From Latilactobacillus fragifolii (GTDB lineage: Bacteria; Bacillota; Bacilli; Lactobacillales; Lactobacillaceae), in the NCBI RefSeq assembly GCF_905332535.1, contig NZ_CAJOCF010000001.1, positions 1 through 64,000 of the forward strand: a DNA stretch of 64,000 nucleotides, written 5' to 3'. A program made the translations under genes and the position numbers. Shown here piece by piece: positions 1-7,707 of the stretch. The notes beneath the pieces were generated by a model. That model saw only the letters and a list, made by a program, of their open reading frames with translations, searched no databases and was not told the DNA's origin. Within the stretch, counting starts at the first letter, position 1, and every line of letters starts with the position of its first letter.

Positions 1-174
1 TGTAGCTCTTGTTTTGTTACTTAATTTATTTGCTAGCGAAATTGACTTCGCAAATATGTTTTGTGCCCCGAAGGGCGACCCTACACATTTGGTTTGTCGA
101 AACTTTGTTCAGTTTTCAAAGGTCTACATCAGATATTCGTTAATCGCTTATTAAGAAGAAATCTTATAAGCAAC
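1..174 (-). other. pre-16S rRNA leader (rRNA operon continuing off the left edge)
   Basis: Read on the minus strand this stretch carries the motif TTTGAAAACTGAACAAAG (complement of 103-120), the conserved box found just upstream of 16S genes in Bacillus, Listeria and lactobacilli. It is followed by a GCCC-TTCG-GGGC hairpin (64-75) and an inverted repeat at 30-55 (TTTGCGAAGT...AGCAAA) that could belong to the RNase III processing stem. Two strong promoters lie just upstream. The 16S gene itself is not in the window; it should start shortly beyond base 1. The ORF across 61-315 on the other strand has no coding features. Confidence 0.8.
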
Positions 175-181
175 ACAATTT

Positions 182-210
182 ATCTTACCATGTATAAAAC
201 CGAATGTCAA
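182..210 (-). promoter_or_regulatory. rRNA promoter P2
   Basis: On the minus strand a consensus -35 TTGACA (205-210) is separated by exactly 17 bases from -10 TAAGAT (182-187). It is nearest to the pre-16S leader, so it should be the proximal promoter of the rRNA operon. Confidence 0.85.
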
Positions 211-274
211 CAACTTTTTCAAGCAATATTCATTCGTTGTTTCGTTACATGCTCATCTCTCGACGACATAGAAT

Positions 275-303
275 ATCTTACCATCCTAGTGGGACAACGT
301 CAA
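275..303 (-). promoter_or_regulatory. rRNA promoter P1 with AT-rich UP element
   Basis: On the minus strand -35 TTGACG (298-303) and -10 TAAGAT (275-280) have a 17-base spacer. The same -10 hexamer is used in P2, 93 bases downstream. Immediately upstream (304-345) are A- and T-tracts typical of an UP element for rRNA promoters. Tandem P1/P2 is the usual arrangement for rrn operons of low-GC Gram-positives. Confidence 0.85.
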
Positions 304-345
304 TCAATAATTTAAAAAAAATTCAAAAAAATTGAATTCCTGTAT

Positions 346-465
346 AAATATCGAAAAAATAATTCATATTATCCGGTTTTTCATCCCTAATCTAGGCTAT
401 TGATTCTCCCTCATAATACTTTTAAACTGCTATTTGTTTCCTTTTTAATTAGATTGGTATAGGTA
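346..465. other. AT-rich spacer with no recognised gene
   Basis: Between the rRNA UP element and the terminator of the metal operon the sequence is AT-rich. It has no ORF with a ribosome site and no further recognisable element. Confidence 0.5.
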
Positions 466-498
466 AATAAAAAGACCCTGCAAAATTCGCAGAATCTT
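466..498 (-). terminator. terminator of the metal/stress operon
   Basis: On the minus strand, arms AAGATTCTGC and GCAGGGTCTT form a 10-bp stem (two G-U pairs) followed by a T-run. It lies 7 bases after the stop of the CRP/FNR gene. Confidence 0.75.
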
Positions 499-504
499 CA
501 CGCC

Positions 505-1170
505 TTAATAGCAGTCCGCTAGATTTCCATCGTCTAATATCGTAATCTTCCGACCGTGCCGCTTAATTAGCATCCGACTTTCTAACTGCTTCAACTGACG
601 CGATAACGTTTCTGGGGTTGTGCCAATATACGTTGCCAGTTCTTTTAATTTCATCGGAATCATCACTTCGGTTTCTCCACTAACTTTAGCCAGATCCAGC
701 AGATAAGTCACGATTCTGGACTCAACTGACTCGATATTGATTAAGTTCACCTGTTTTTCCAAACGCGTCGTCTTATCAGTGATTGCTTCTAGTAACTTTA
801 AACTAATTTCAGGGTAAGTTAATAGTAACTGTTGAAAAGCACTTCGCGATAGCGTACAGATTGTGCTGTCTTGCAACACTTCACCATACAACGGCGCACC
901 TTCCGTTTTAAAAAGTAACTTTTCACCTTCAAAATCGCCGGGGGCCATCATGCGCAGTAATTGCTCTTTGCCAGCTGTGGAGAGTTGGTAAACCTTAATA
1001 CTCCCCTTGGCTAAGATTACTAATCGTCTTTGATCCATAGGACTCATCACCAACGTCCCTTTTTTAACGCGTTCATGATGGGTAACTGCCGAAATTTTAA
1101 GCAAGCTATCACGGTCCAAATGTCCAAAAATGGGTACTATCTCAGTACAAATATGTTGTTCGTCAGCCAC
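505..1170 (-). CDS. CRP/FNR-family transcriptional regulator (FLP-like)
   Basis: About 221 aa. An N-terminal cyclic-nucleotide-binding-like beta-roll (about residues 10-125) is followed by a dimerisation helix and a C-terminal winged helix. In the latter, LKELATYIGTTPETLSRQLK is the typical recognition helix of FNR/FLP proteins; the E-SR contacts are those that read TTGAT half sites. Three cysteines are present, but not the N-terminal cluster of an oxygen-sensing [4Fe-4S] FNR, so a thiol or metal signal is more likely. It is the last gene of a four-gene operon, and an FNR-type palindrome precedes the first gene, so autoregulation is likely. The GTG at 1170 is preferred over the GTG at 1179 because AAGGA lies about 11 bases upstream of it and abuts the other. 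Confidence 0.85.
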   Translation of the reverse strand: MADEQHICTEIVPIFGHLDRDSLLKISAVTHHERVKKGTLVMSPMDQRRLVILAKGSIKVYQLSTAGKEQLLRMMAPGDFEGEKLLFKTEGAPLYGEVLQDSTICTLSRSAFQQLLLTYPEISLKLLEAITDKTTRLEKQVNLINIESVESRIVTYLLDLAKVSGETEVMIPMKLKELATYIGTTPETLSRQLKQLESRMLIKRHGRKITILDDGNLADCY

Positions 1171-1190
1171 TTTCCCCACTTCCTTCTATC

Positions 1191-1739
1191 TTAATCGTCG
1201 ACTTCTTCATCTAAGCCTTCGCGAGCCTCTTTTTTCAGTTGACTTTGCAACACCCGAATTTGGTGTTGGTTATAACCCATTAAAGATACCATGTCGGCCG
1301 CTAAGGCAAATCGGCCCTCTTTTTCCGCAAGCTTAATCGCACGTGAAACAAATAGGTTGGCGGTATTATAGTCGGCAACTATTTCGCCAATCATCGCCGG
1401 TATCTCCCAGTACTTAATCCGCGGCTCTTCTGTCAGCATCCCATACTCGGTATACTCAGCTTGCGTCGTCGGAAGCACTTCACCTTCGTCTAGTAGCCGT
1501 TCGGCCGTCTTGTCTAATAGCATATCATTTTCTGCAAGCAATGTGGTTAATTGCGCTTTAAAAGCTTGGTTATTGATTCCTTTAGCGTACCACTTCATTT
1601 GACGGAGTTTACGCCGTTGAATCGTTAAGTTAGCCATCACATGGCCGATCATGGCACCCGCGGTTGGTGTATGGTGATCAACATCAGCTTGTTTAATTTC
1701 TGCTTGGTAACGTGTTTCGATTTCTTCATTAGATAACAT
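1191..1739 (-). CDS. Dps-like ferritin-fold protein with altered ferroxidase residues
   Basis: 182 aa, mostly helical. The central stretch (KWYAKG... to ...DKTAERLLDEGEVLPTT) aligns by eye with the Dps signature HWYVKG...D.xAERxxxLGGxPxxT. The two histidines that normally complete the inter-subunit ferroxidase site are replaced (Lys before WYAKG, and no His in the following helix), while the Asp and Glu of D..AER remain. It may therefore bind DNA or metal without normal ferroxidation. Dps proteins protect DNA by sequestering iron and consuming peroxide. It sits between a metallochaperone gene and a CRP/FNR regulator, which suggests co-induction under metal or oxidative stress. A GGGGG ribosome site precedes the ATG. 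Confidence 0.75.
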   Translation of the reverse strand: MLSNEEIETRYQAEIKQADVDHHTPTAGAMIGHVMANLTIQRRKLRQMKWYAKGINNQAFKAQLTTLLAENDMLLDKTAERLLDEGEVLPTTQAEYTEYGMLTEEPRIKYWEIPAMIGEIVADYNTANLFVSRAIKLAEKEGRFALAADMVSLMGYNQHQIRVLQSQLKKEAREGLDEEVDD

Positions 1740-1752
1740 ATTAATTGCCCCC

Positions 1753-1974
1753 CTATTTCACTTTGATACTTTGAACGCTGTAGCCCAAGTCAGTTACAGC
1801 TTGTGTTAATTCATCTGGGTTTGTCACGGCTTCATCGTATTCTGCTTTCACTTTACTAGCATTAAAGAGAACTTTCACTGATTCAACCCCATCTTGTTGA
1901 CTGACACCCGCTTGAATCTTTTGCATACATGACGGACATGATAGCTCGTCTAATTGCATCACCAATTTTGCCAT
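1753..1974 (-). CDS. HMA-domain heavy-metal chaperone (CopZ-like)
   Basis: 73 aa, a single heavy-metal-associated domain with the ferredoxin-like pattern and a metal site of the form CPSC in LSCPSCMQKIQAGV. Such proteins hand soft metals to P1B ATPases. The ATPase immediately upstream lacks an N-terminal HMA domain, so this protein probably supplies that function in trans. The ATG at 1974 is chosen because AAAGGTGG lies 8 bases before it; the longer GTG start at 1986 lies inside that ribosome site. Confidence 0.85.
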   Translation of the reverse strand: MAKLVMQLDELSCPSCMQKIQAGVSQQDGVESVKVLFNASKVKAEYDEAVTNPDELTQAVTDLGYSVQSIKVK

Positions 1975-2050
1975 TTCAATGACCACCTTTTCGTTTGATT
2001 ACTGTTACTATACCGCGTGCTGCATGATTAAAAATTGACCGCCATCAAGT

Positions 2051-3913
2051 TTAGCGAACTTTAAACCGAATCAGGCGCATCGCATTGAAAATCACAACTA
2101 GGATACTAATCTCATGAACAAACATCCCACTAGCCATCTGTACCAAGCCAATCATCAGGCCCAGTAATAACAAGCCGACCGTGCCAACAGCAATCACAAT
2201 ATTTTGAACTGTATTACGCGTTGTCGCCTTCGTGAGGTAATCGGCATACACTAATTCAGACAAAGTCGATTGCATCAACACAATATCGGATGTCTCAATC
2301 GCCACATCCGTTCCCGAACCCATCGCAATCCCAATATCAGCCAGTGCGAGTGAAGGACTATCGTTGATGCCATCCCCGATAAAGGCCACTTTTTGACCGT
2401 TTGCTTGGTAGGTCTTAATGAATTCAACCTTCTCTGCCGGCAAAAGATTCGCGTGGTATTCAGTAATCCCGACGGCTTTGGCAATTGCTGCGGCCGTCTG
2501 GTCATTATCGCCCGTCAACATGACTAAATGTTTAACGCCTGCTTTTTTCAAACGCGCTAATGCTGCCTTGGCTTCTGGTTTAACAGTATCAGCAATCCCA
2601 ATTAATAAAACAACTTGTTGGTCAACTGCGACTAACACGGTTGATTGCCCTGCTGTTTGACTGGCCGTGATCGCCGCAATCTGCGCACCGGTTAACCGGA
2701 TCCCTGCTTCAGTCATCATCTTGGCCCGCCCAATCCGAATTGTTTGACCAGCGACTTCAGCTTGTACCCCCAACCCTTTGAGCGTTTCAATTCGTTCAAT
2801 AGTTGGTAAGTCTGTCACCCCTCGTTCCCGCGCATACCGCACAATCGCAGTCGCCAGTGGATGATCTGACTGTGCTTCAACCGCGGTAGTCACTGCCAAC
2901 GTTGCTTGTTCTGCCGCTGTATAAAATTGCACATGTGCAACTGCCGTGTCCCCTTTAGTCAACGTCCCAGTTTTATCAAAGACCATCGTATCGATGCCAG
3001 CCATCGCATTAACGACTTCACCACCTTTAATCAAAACCCCATGCTTAGCGCCATTGCCAATCCCCGCCACGATTGAAACTGGCGCGCCAATTACTAGCGC
3101 ACCTGGACAACCAAGCACCAGAATCGTAATCGCGAGTTTAAAGTCGCGCGTGATTAAGCCAATCGCTAATACCAACACTAAAACGGCCGGTGTGTAATAG
3201 GTCGCAAAACGATCAATGAATTTTTCCGCCGGTGACTTACTATCTTGGGCCTCCTCAACCAATTCAATAATTTGGGCAAAAGTTGTATCATCCCCAACCT
3301 GCGTTGCGGTGACAGTCAATGTCCCGTTATCAACAATTGCCCCAGAATAAACAGTATCGCCCACTGTTTTTTTAACGAGTTGTGCTTCGCCAGTGATGCT
3401 AGCTTCATTGACATAGGCACTACCTTGGACGACTTGCCCATCAACCGGCACCTGAGCGCCAGCTTTAACCAACACTTGATCGTCGATTTCGACATCATCA
3501 ACACCCACCGTCGTAGTGGTACCATCGGCCGCTAACACTTGTGCCGTTTGTGGCGCCATTTCAGACAATGCGCGAATTGATTCCCGGGTCTTTTTCAAGG
3601 TTCGTTGTTCAAGATAGCTCCCGAATAAAAAGAGGAACGTGACAATCGCCGATTCATTGAACTCACCAATGATTAGCGCGCCCAATACCGCAATCGTGAC
3701 CAGCAAATCAATGCTGACGACTTTCACTTTTAGCGCTTGATACGCCTGCATCAAAATCGGTGCAACCCCCATCATTGACGCAACCAATAACAGCCCTTGC
3801 ATCACAATTACCGCCCCACCAAGCCAATACCAGCCATAGGCCACTGCAATCAATCCGCCAACAGTCAGCGCAATCTGATTCTTCACGGATTGTAACCATC
3901 TTTGAAATGTCAT
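2051..3913 (-). CDS. P1B-type heavy-metal-transporting ATPase with CPG motif
   Basis: 620 aa. Visible in order: membrane helices in the first 100 residues, the actuator TGE (about 174-176), the transmembrane metal motif CPG (about 269-271, LVLGCPGALVIG), the phosphorylation site DKTGTLT (Asp about 313), SDHPLA in the nucleotide domain, and GDGINDSPSLA. This is the core of a metal exporter of the Cu/Zn/Cd/Fe group. The usual CPC is replaced by CPG, so the metal cannot be predicted from the standard rule. There is no N-terminal metal-binding domain; a free HMA protein follows 76 bases downstream. It is the first gene of the operon, with a -10 TATACT and an FNR-type box upstream. Confidence 0.9.
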   Translation of the reverse strand: MTFQRWLQSVKNQIALTVGGLIAVAYGWYWLGGAVIVMQGLLLVASMMGVAPILMQAYQALKVKVVSIDLLVTIAVLGALIIGEFNESAIVTFLFLFGSYLEQRTLKKTRESIRALSEMAPQTAQVLAADGTTTTVGVDDVEIDDQVLVKAGAQVPVDGQVVQGSAYVNEASITGEAQLVKKTVGDTVYSGAIVDNGTLTVTATQVGDDTTFAQIIELVEEAQDSKSPAEKFIDRFATYYTPAVLVLVLAIGLITRDFKLAITILVLGCPGALVIGAPVSIVAGIGNGAKHGVLIKGGEVVNAMAGIDTMVFDKTGTLTKGDTAVAHVQFYTAAEQATLAVTTAVEAQSDHPLATAIVRYARERGVTDLPTIERIETLKGLGVQAEVAGQTIRIGRAKMMTEAGIRLTGAQIAAITASQTAGQSTVLVAVDQQVVLLIGIADTVKPEAKAALARLKKAGVKHLVMLTGDNDQTAAAIAKAVGITEYHANLLPAEKVEFIKTYQANGQKVAFIGDGINDSPSLALADIGIAMGSGTDVAIETSDIVLMQSTLSELVYADYLTKATTRNTVQNIVIAVGTVGLLLLGLMIGLVQMASGMFVHEISILVVIFNAMRLIRFKVR

Positions 3914-3944
3914 TTAAAATCCCTTCTTCCTAACGATTGTCTTT

Positions 3945-3988
3945 AGTATAGAAGAAAGCCGATTTTAAGAACTTGATGGTTATCAAGT
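3945..3988 (-). promoter_or_regulatory. promoter with FNR-type operator for the metal/stress operon
   Basis: The perfect palindrome ACTTGATGGTTATCAAGT (3971-3988) contains TTGAT-N4-ATCAA, the FNR/FLP consensus. A good -10 TATACT reads leftward at 3945-3950; the -35 is poor. With a start site about 7 bases after the -10 (near 3938), the palindrome centre falls at about -41.5, the class II activator position. Confidence 0.75.
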
Positions 3989-4057
3989 TTACCCGAATAT
4001 AATAGACAAAAAAGCACAATCAACGATTGTTTCGTCGATTGTGCTTTTTCAATTCGA

Positions 4058-5455
4058 TTAGGATTCAAACCCATTTTGATCAGCGACTCGCTTGAACCAA
4101 TGACCTGATTTTTTAATCGTCCGTTGGCAATCATGGTCTAAGTCCACTGCAATAAAACCGTAGCGGTTCTTATAGGCGTTGGTCCATGACCAGTTATCCA
4201 TACACGTCCACATATGATAACCAAGACAGTTACTCCCTTCTTGGAGGGCTTGATGGACATACTTCAAATGATCCTGTACAAATTCAATCCGGTAGTCATC
4301 ATCAATCTGTCCATCCGCATTGCGATAACGTTCTTCGCCTTCAACGCCCATCCCGTTTTCCGAAATGAAGCAAGCAATGTTGCCGTAATTTTCGCGGACG
4401 TTCTTCAAAATATCGTAAATCCCACGTTCGTAGATTTCCCACCCGCGATACGGATTGACTTTCTTACCCGGCATATCGTAATTGTCGAAAAAATCATCCG
4501 GCATCGGGCCGTTTGTATGGTCGATTGGGGTTTCCTTGGCCTTCACGCGCCGTGGTTGATAATAATTAATCCCCAATAAATCCACAGTATTCGCCTTAAT
4601 CACTGCCAAGTCAGCTGGTTGATAGTCGGGTAAGATGGCTAGATCTTTTAAAATCGCGACCAAATCAGCGGGGAATTTCCCCTTCACGGCAGGATCTAAG
4701 AATGAACGGTTGAAAAAAGCATCTGCAATTTGTGCGGCTTTCACATCTGCCGGATTAGTCGCATCCCGGGGATAACTTGGGGTTAAGTTAAGGATAATGC
4801 CAATTTGTCCCCCTTGATTACGTGCGTGATATTTTTGAATCGCCATCGCACTCGCTAATGTTTCGTGATAACCAACTTGTACCGCATGCGCTAAATTAAT
4901 TTCAGCTGGATAATGGAACTGATATAAATAGCCGCCTTCAACCGGTACAATCGGTTCATTGTGTGTGAACCATTTCTTCACCCGATCCCCGAATAATTCA
5001 AAACAGGTTTCAGCATAATGAACGTAAGCATCAACTGTCTCACGATTGAGCCAACCACCTTTTTTCTGGAGTGCTAGCGGCATATCAAAATGGTATAAAT
5101 TCATAAACGGTTCGATGCCGTTTGCGATTAATTCGTCGATATACGCATTATAAAAGTCGACGGCTTGTTGATTAATCTCCCCCGTACCTTGTGGAAACAA
5201 CCGACTCCATTGAATCGATGTCCGAAAACTATTGTGCCCTGTTTGTTTCATCAATTGGATATCACTTTTGAATTGTTGATACACATCAGAGGTCCGCGCT
5301 GGGCCCACTTGGTTAAAAAACTTTTCTGGCGCTTGTTGATACCAATAATCCCAAATATTATCGCCCTTACCATCACCGTCAATCCGGCCTTCTGTTTGGG
5401 GACCACTTGCTGCTGAACCCCACCAAAAATCCTTTGGAAAGTCATAAAAAGTCAT
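4058..5455 (-). CDS. bglA: 6-phospho-beta-glucosidase, GH1
   Basis: 465 aa, full GH1 length. The acid/base Glu is in THNEP (about residue 167) and the nucleophile Glu is in ISENGMG (about 366). The C-terminal YKNRYGFI stretch carries the Lys and Tyr that in this family bind the sugar 6-phosphate. It should hydrolyse cellobiose-6-P or aryl-beta-glucoside-6-P in the cytosol after PTS uptake. It is divergent from a cellobiose-type PTS IIC gene. The start is the ATG at 5455, with AAGGAG 8 bases upstream; an in-frame GTG nine bases earlier abuts that site. Confidence 0.9.
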   Translation of the reverse strand: MTFYDFPKDFWWGSAASGPQTEGRIDGDGKGDNIWDYWYQQAPEKFFNQVGPARTSDVYQQFKSDIQLMKQTGHNSFRTSIQWSRLFPQGTGEINQQAVDFYNAYIDELIANGIEPFMNLYHFDMPLALQKKGGWLNRETVDAYVHYAETCFELFGDRVKKWFTHNEPIVPVEGGYLYQFHYPAEINLAHAVQVGYHETLASAMAIQKYHARNQGGQIGIILNLTPSYPRDATNPADVKAAQIADAFFNRSFLDPAVKGKFPADLVAILKDLAILPDYQPADLAVIKANTVDLLGINYYQPRRVKAKETPIDHTNGPMPDDFFDNYDMPGKKVNPYRGWEIYERGIYDILKNVRENYGNIACFISENGMGVEGEERYRNADGQIDDDYRIEFVQDHLKYVHQALQEGSNCLGYHMWTCMDNWSWTNAYKNRYGFIAVDLDHDCQRTIKKSGHWFKRVADQNGFES

Positions 5456-5486
5456 CGCTAGCACTCCTTCTTGTTTGAATAGCCTC

Positions 5487-5515
5487 AGTATATCAGCTTC
5501 TTTTTAAAAAACCAA
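5487..5515 (-). promoter_or_regulatory. promoter of the GH1 gene
   Basis: On the minus strand -35 TTGGTT (5510-5515), 17 bases, -10 TATACT (5487-5492). Confidence 0.65.
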
Positions 5516-5526
5516 CTCTTTTATTT

Positions 5527-5581
5527 AAATGTCTAGACTTTTTAAAAAGAGCGTGCTATATTGAGAATGTAATCGATTGCA
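5527..5581 (+). promoter_or_regulatory. PTS IIC promoter with cre and a candidate GntR operator
   Basis: -35 TAGACT (5534-5539), 17 bases, -10 TATATT (5557-5562). ATGTAATCGATTGCA (5567-5581) fits the catabolite-responsive-element pattern WTGNAANCGNWNNCA fully and covers the expected start site, so CcpA repression is likely. GTCTAGAC (5531-5538), flanked by AAA/TTT, is a palindrome overlapping the -35 and is a candidate operator for the GntR protein encoded downstream. Confidence 0.7.
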
Positions 5582-5607
5582 AAAACATGTAAAGGACGGT
5601 GCTCTAC

Positions 5608-6879
5608 GTGAATACTTTTATGGACACGCTTAGCAAGAAAATCATGCCTTTCGCAAATAAGTTAGGCCAAAATCGTTACCTAACTGTTCTACGAGACGCA
5701 TTTATGCTTTCATTCCCATTGACGATGTTTGGATCAATCATCGTCGTTATTACTAACCTGCCATTTTTCAACGATGCCACCAAAGCGACCCTAACGGAAC
5801 TCCTTGGTAATGGACAAAATGCCACAATGTCAATCATGACGGTCTTCGTCACATTCGGGATTGGTTATTATCTTTCTAATTCATATGATGTGGACGGGAT
5901 TTTCGGCGGTGCTGTTTCATTCGCCAGTTTCCTAATCCTCACCCCATTCATGATGACCACCGATAAAGGCGTTGACGTTAGCGGTGTTTTAAGTCTCGAT
6001 CGACTTGGCGCTAAAGGGATGTTCATTGGGATGATTGCGGCATTTATCGCTGCAGAAATTTATTGCCGGATTACTAAAAAAGGCTGGCAAATTAAGATGC
6101 CAGACGGTGTCCCACCTGCAGTTGCGAAATCATTCGCCGCTTTAATTCCAGCTATTTTAACCTTAACCATTTTCTTAGTCATTCAAGCGGCAGTCACTGG
6201 TTTATTCCACGTTAACTTGCACGACGTGATCTATGAAATTATTCAAAAACCACTCGTTGGTTTAGGTGGCAGTCTTCCTGCAACCCTAATCGCATTGTTC
6301 TTTGTACAATTGCTCTGGTTCTTCGGTCTTCACGGACAAATTATCGTCAACTCCGTAATGGATCCGATCTGGAACACATTAATGCTCGAAAACTTGGAAG
6401 CTTACAAAGCTGGCCATGCATTACCACATATTGTGACGAAACCATTCATGGAAACTTTCACCGTAGGTCTCGGTGGCTCTGGGATGACATTAGCCGTCGT
6501 CTTACTGATGGCCTTTATCATGAAGAAAAAACAATACCGCGATGTCGGACGTTTGGCCTTGGCACCCGCTGTCTTCAACGTTAACGAACCTGTCATTTTC
6601 GGGTTCCCAATCGTTTTAAACGCCACAATTTTCATTCCATGGCTGATTGCACCACTGATTGTCACAGCGCTCAACTACACTGTAATGGCAATCGGATTGG
6701 TTCCTGCGCCAACTGGGGTTTCAGTCCCATGGACCGTCCCAATCTTCTTCAGTGGGATGCTCGCAACCAACTCAGTACTCGGCGGGATCTTACAACTCAT
6801 TGACGTTGCGCTAGTCGGTCTCATCTGGTTCCCATTCATTAAAATGCTAGATCGCCAAAAAGATCCTCTGGCAAACTAA
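5608..6879 (+). CDS. celB: PTS IIC component, lactose/cellobiose family
   Basis: About 423 aa with roughly ten hydrophobic segments and the EIIC lactose/cellobiose signature, including FGLHGQI and the loop FNVNEPVIFGFPIVLNA that binds the sugar. It translocates a beta-glucoside while it is phosphorylated by IIB. No IIA or IIB gene is present in the neighbourhood, so it must borrow these from another locus. It is divergent from the phospho-beta-glucosidase and followed by a terminator and the GntR gene. The GTG at 5608 (MNTFMDTL) is preferred; the GTG at 5599 abuts the AAAGGA ribosome site (5591-5596), and the ATG at 5620 is a further possibility. Confidence 0.88.
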   Translation: MNTFMDTLSKKIMPFANKLGQNRYLTVLRDAFMLSFPLTMFGSIIVVITNLPFFNDATKATLTELLGNGQNATMSIMTVFVTFGIGYYLSNSYDVDGIFGGAVSFASFLILTPFMMTTDKGVDVSGVLSLDRLGAKGMFIGMIAAFIAAEIYCRITKKGWQIKMPDGVPPAVAKSFAALIPAILTLTIFLVIQAAVTGLFHVNLHDVIYEIIQKPLVGLGGSLPATLIALFFVQLLWFFGLHGQIIVNSVMDPIWNTLMLENLEAYKAGHALPHIVTKPFMETFTVGLGGSGMTLAVVLLMAFIMKKKQYRDVGRLALAPAVFNVNEPVIFGFPIVLNATIFIPWLIAPLIVTALNYTVMAIGLVPAPTGVSVPWTVPIFFSGMLATNSVLGGILQLIDVALVGLIWFPFIKMLDRQKDPLAN

Positions 6880-6888
6880 AGATTGTTT

Positions 6889-6938
6889 TACCCCGTTGTT
6901 TCCACTAAACTATAAGTAGAAAGCGGGGTATTTTTTTT
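6889..6938 (+). terminator. terminator after the PTS IIC gene, overlapping the next start codon
   Basis: TACCCCG (6889-6895) pairs with CGGGGTA (6924-6930), with partial further pairing inside, followed by eight T residues. The last T residues are the first bases of the TTG start of the regulator gene. Confidence 0.75.
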
Positions 6939-7656
6939 GCCAAAATACGAAGAAATTGCCAACATTATTCGACAACGGATTAAACAAGGGCGCTATCCTG
7001 CTAATACGTTGTTACCCAATCAAACCGACTTAGTTCAAGAATTCGATGCCAGTCGAATGACGATCAAAAAAGCAATCACGATTTTAACGATGGAAGGACT
7101 CGTTCTATCACGACGCGGCGCTGGTACAAAGGTGTTAGACCACTCTTTTTGGAATAAATCAACGGCACCGGCGGATCAATACCGTGGGATGTCACGTGAC
7201 TTAGCCGACATTGGTAAAACACTCTCAAGTAAGATCATCACGTTTGAGGTGACTTTCCCAACGCCTGAGATTAAAGAGCGCTTAATGCTTGCTGATCAAC
7301 AGCCCGTCTACAAAATCATTCGACTACGGATTATCGACGGCGTTAATAGCGTCCTCGAACATACCTACATGCCAGTGAGTCTAGTTCCCGGATTAACTGA
7401 TGATGTTCTCGCACAGTCAATCTATACCTACCTTAAGGAGACCCTACACCTCACGTTCGCGGGTGCCTTTCGCAATATTCAAGCCGATAAGGCCGATGAA
7501 TATGACCAGCAATATCTGGACTGCGCCCCAACTGATCCCGTCTTAGAAGTTGAACAAGTTGTTTATCTCGATAATGGCCAACCGATTGAATACTCAAGAA
7601 GTCGCAACCGTTATGATCGCCGCGGTTATACATTCTTAGACGTTAAGAATACTTAA
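6937..7656 (+). CDS. GntR-family regulator, HutC subfamily (UTRA effector domain)
   Basis: 239 aa. The N-terminal winged helix is typical of GntR (RIKQGRYPANTLLPNQTDL...SRMTIKKAI, about 12-50) and a UTRA small-molecule domain fills about 90-235. It probably senses a phosphorylated beta-glucoside and represses the adjacent IIC/GH1 genes. The start is TTG; AAGCGGGG 8 bases upstream serves as a weak ribosome site and is simultaneously the 3' arm of the terminator stem. A -10-like TATAAG (6911-6916) inside the hairpin loop could give a very short leader. Confidence 0.85.
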   Translation: MPKYEEIANIIRQRIKQGRYPANTLLPNQTDLVQEFDASRMTIKKAITILTMEGLVLSRRGAGTKVLDHSFWNKSTAPADQYRGMSRDLADIGKTLSSKIITFEVTFPTPEIKERLMLADQQPVYKIIRLRIIDGVNSVLEHTYMPVSLVPGLTDDVLAQSIYTYLKETLHLTFAGAFRNIQADKADEYDQQYLDCAPTDPVLEVEQVVYLDNGQPIEYSRSRNRYDRRGYTFLDVKNT

Positions 7657-7663
7657 TTGCACT

Positions 7664-7700
7664 AAAAAAAGCCTGCCAGCATTTAGCTGACAGGCTTTTT
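7664..7700. terminator. bidirectional terminator
   Basis: AGCCTGCCAGC and GCTGACAGGCT (7670-7696) pair with one mismatch, with A- and T-runs on both sides. It serves the GntR gene and the convergent YhgE gene. Confidence 0.85.
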
Positions 7701-7707
7701 CTATTGA

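Noticed and set aside
61-315. 84-aa open frame on the plus strand
   Set aside because: It lies over the rRNA promoters and leader, which have precise consensus elements on the minus strand; no ribosome site.
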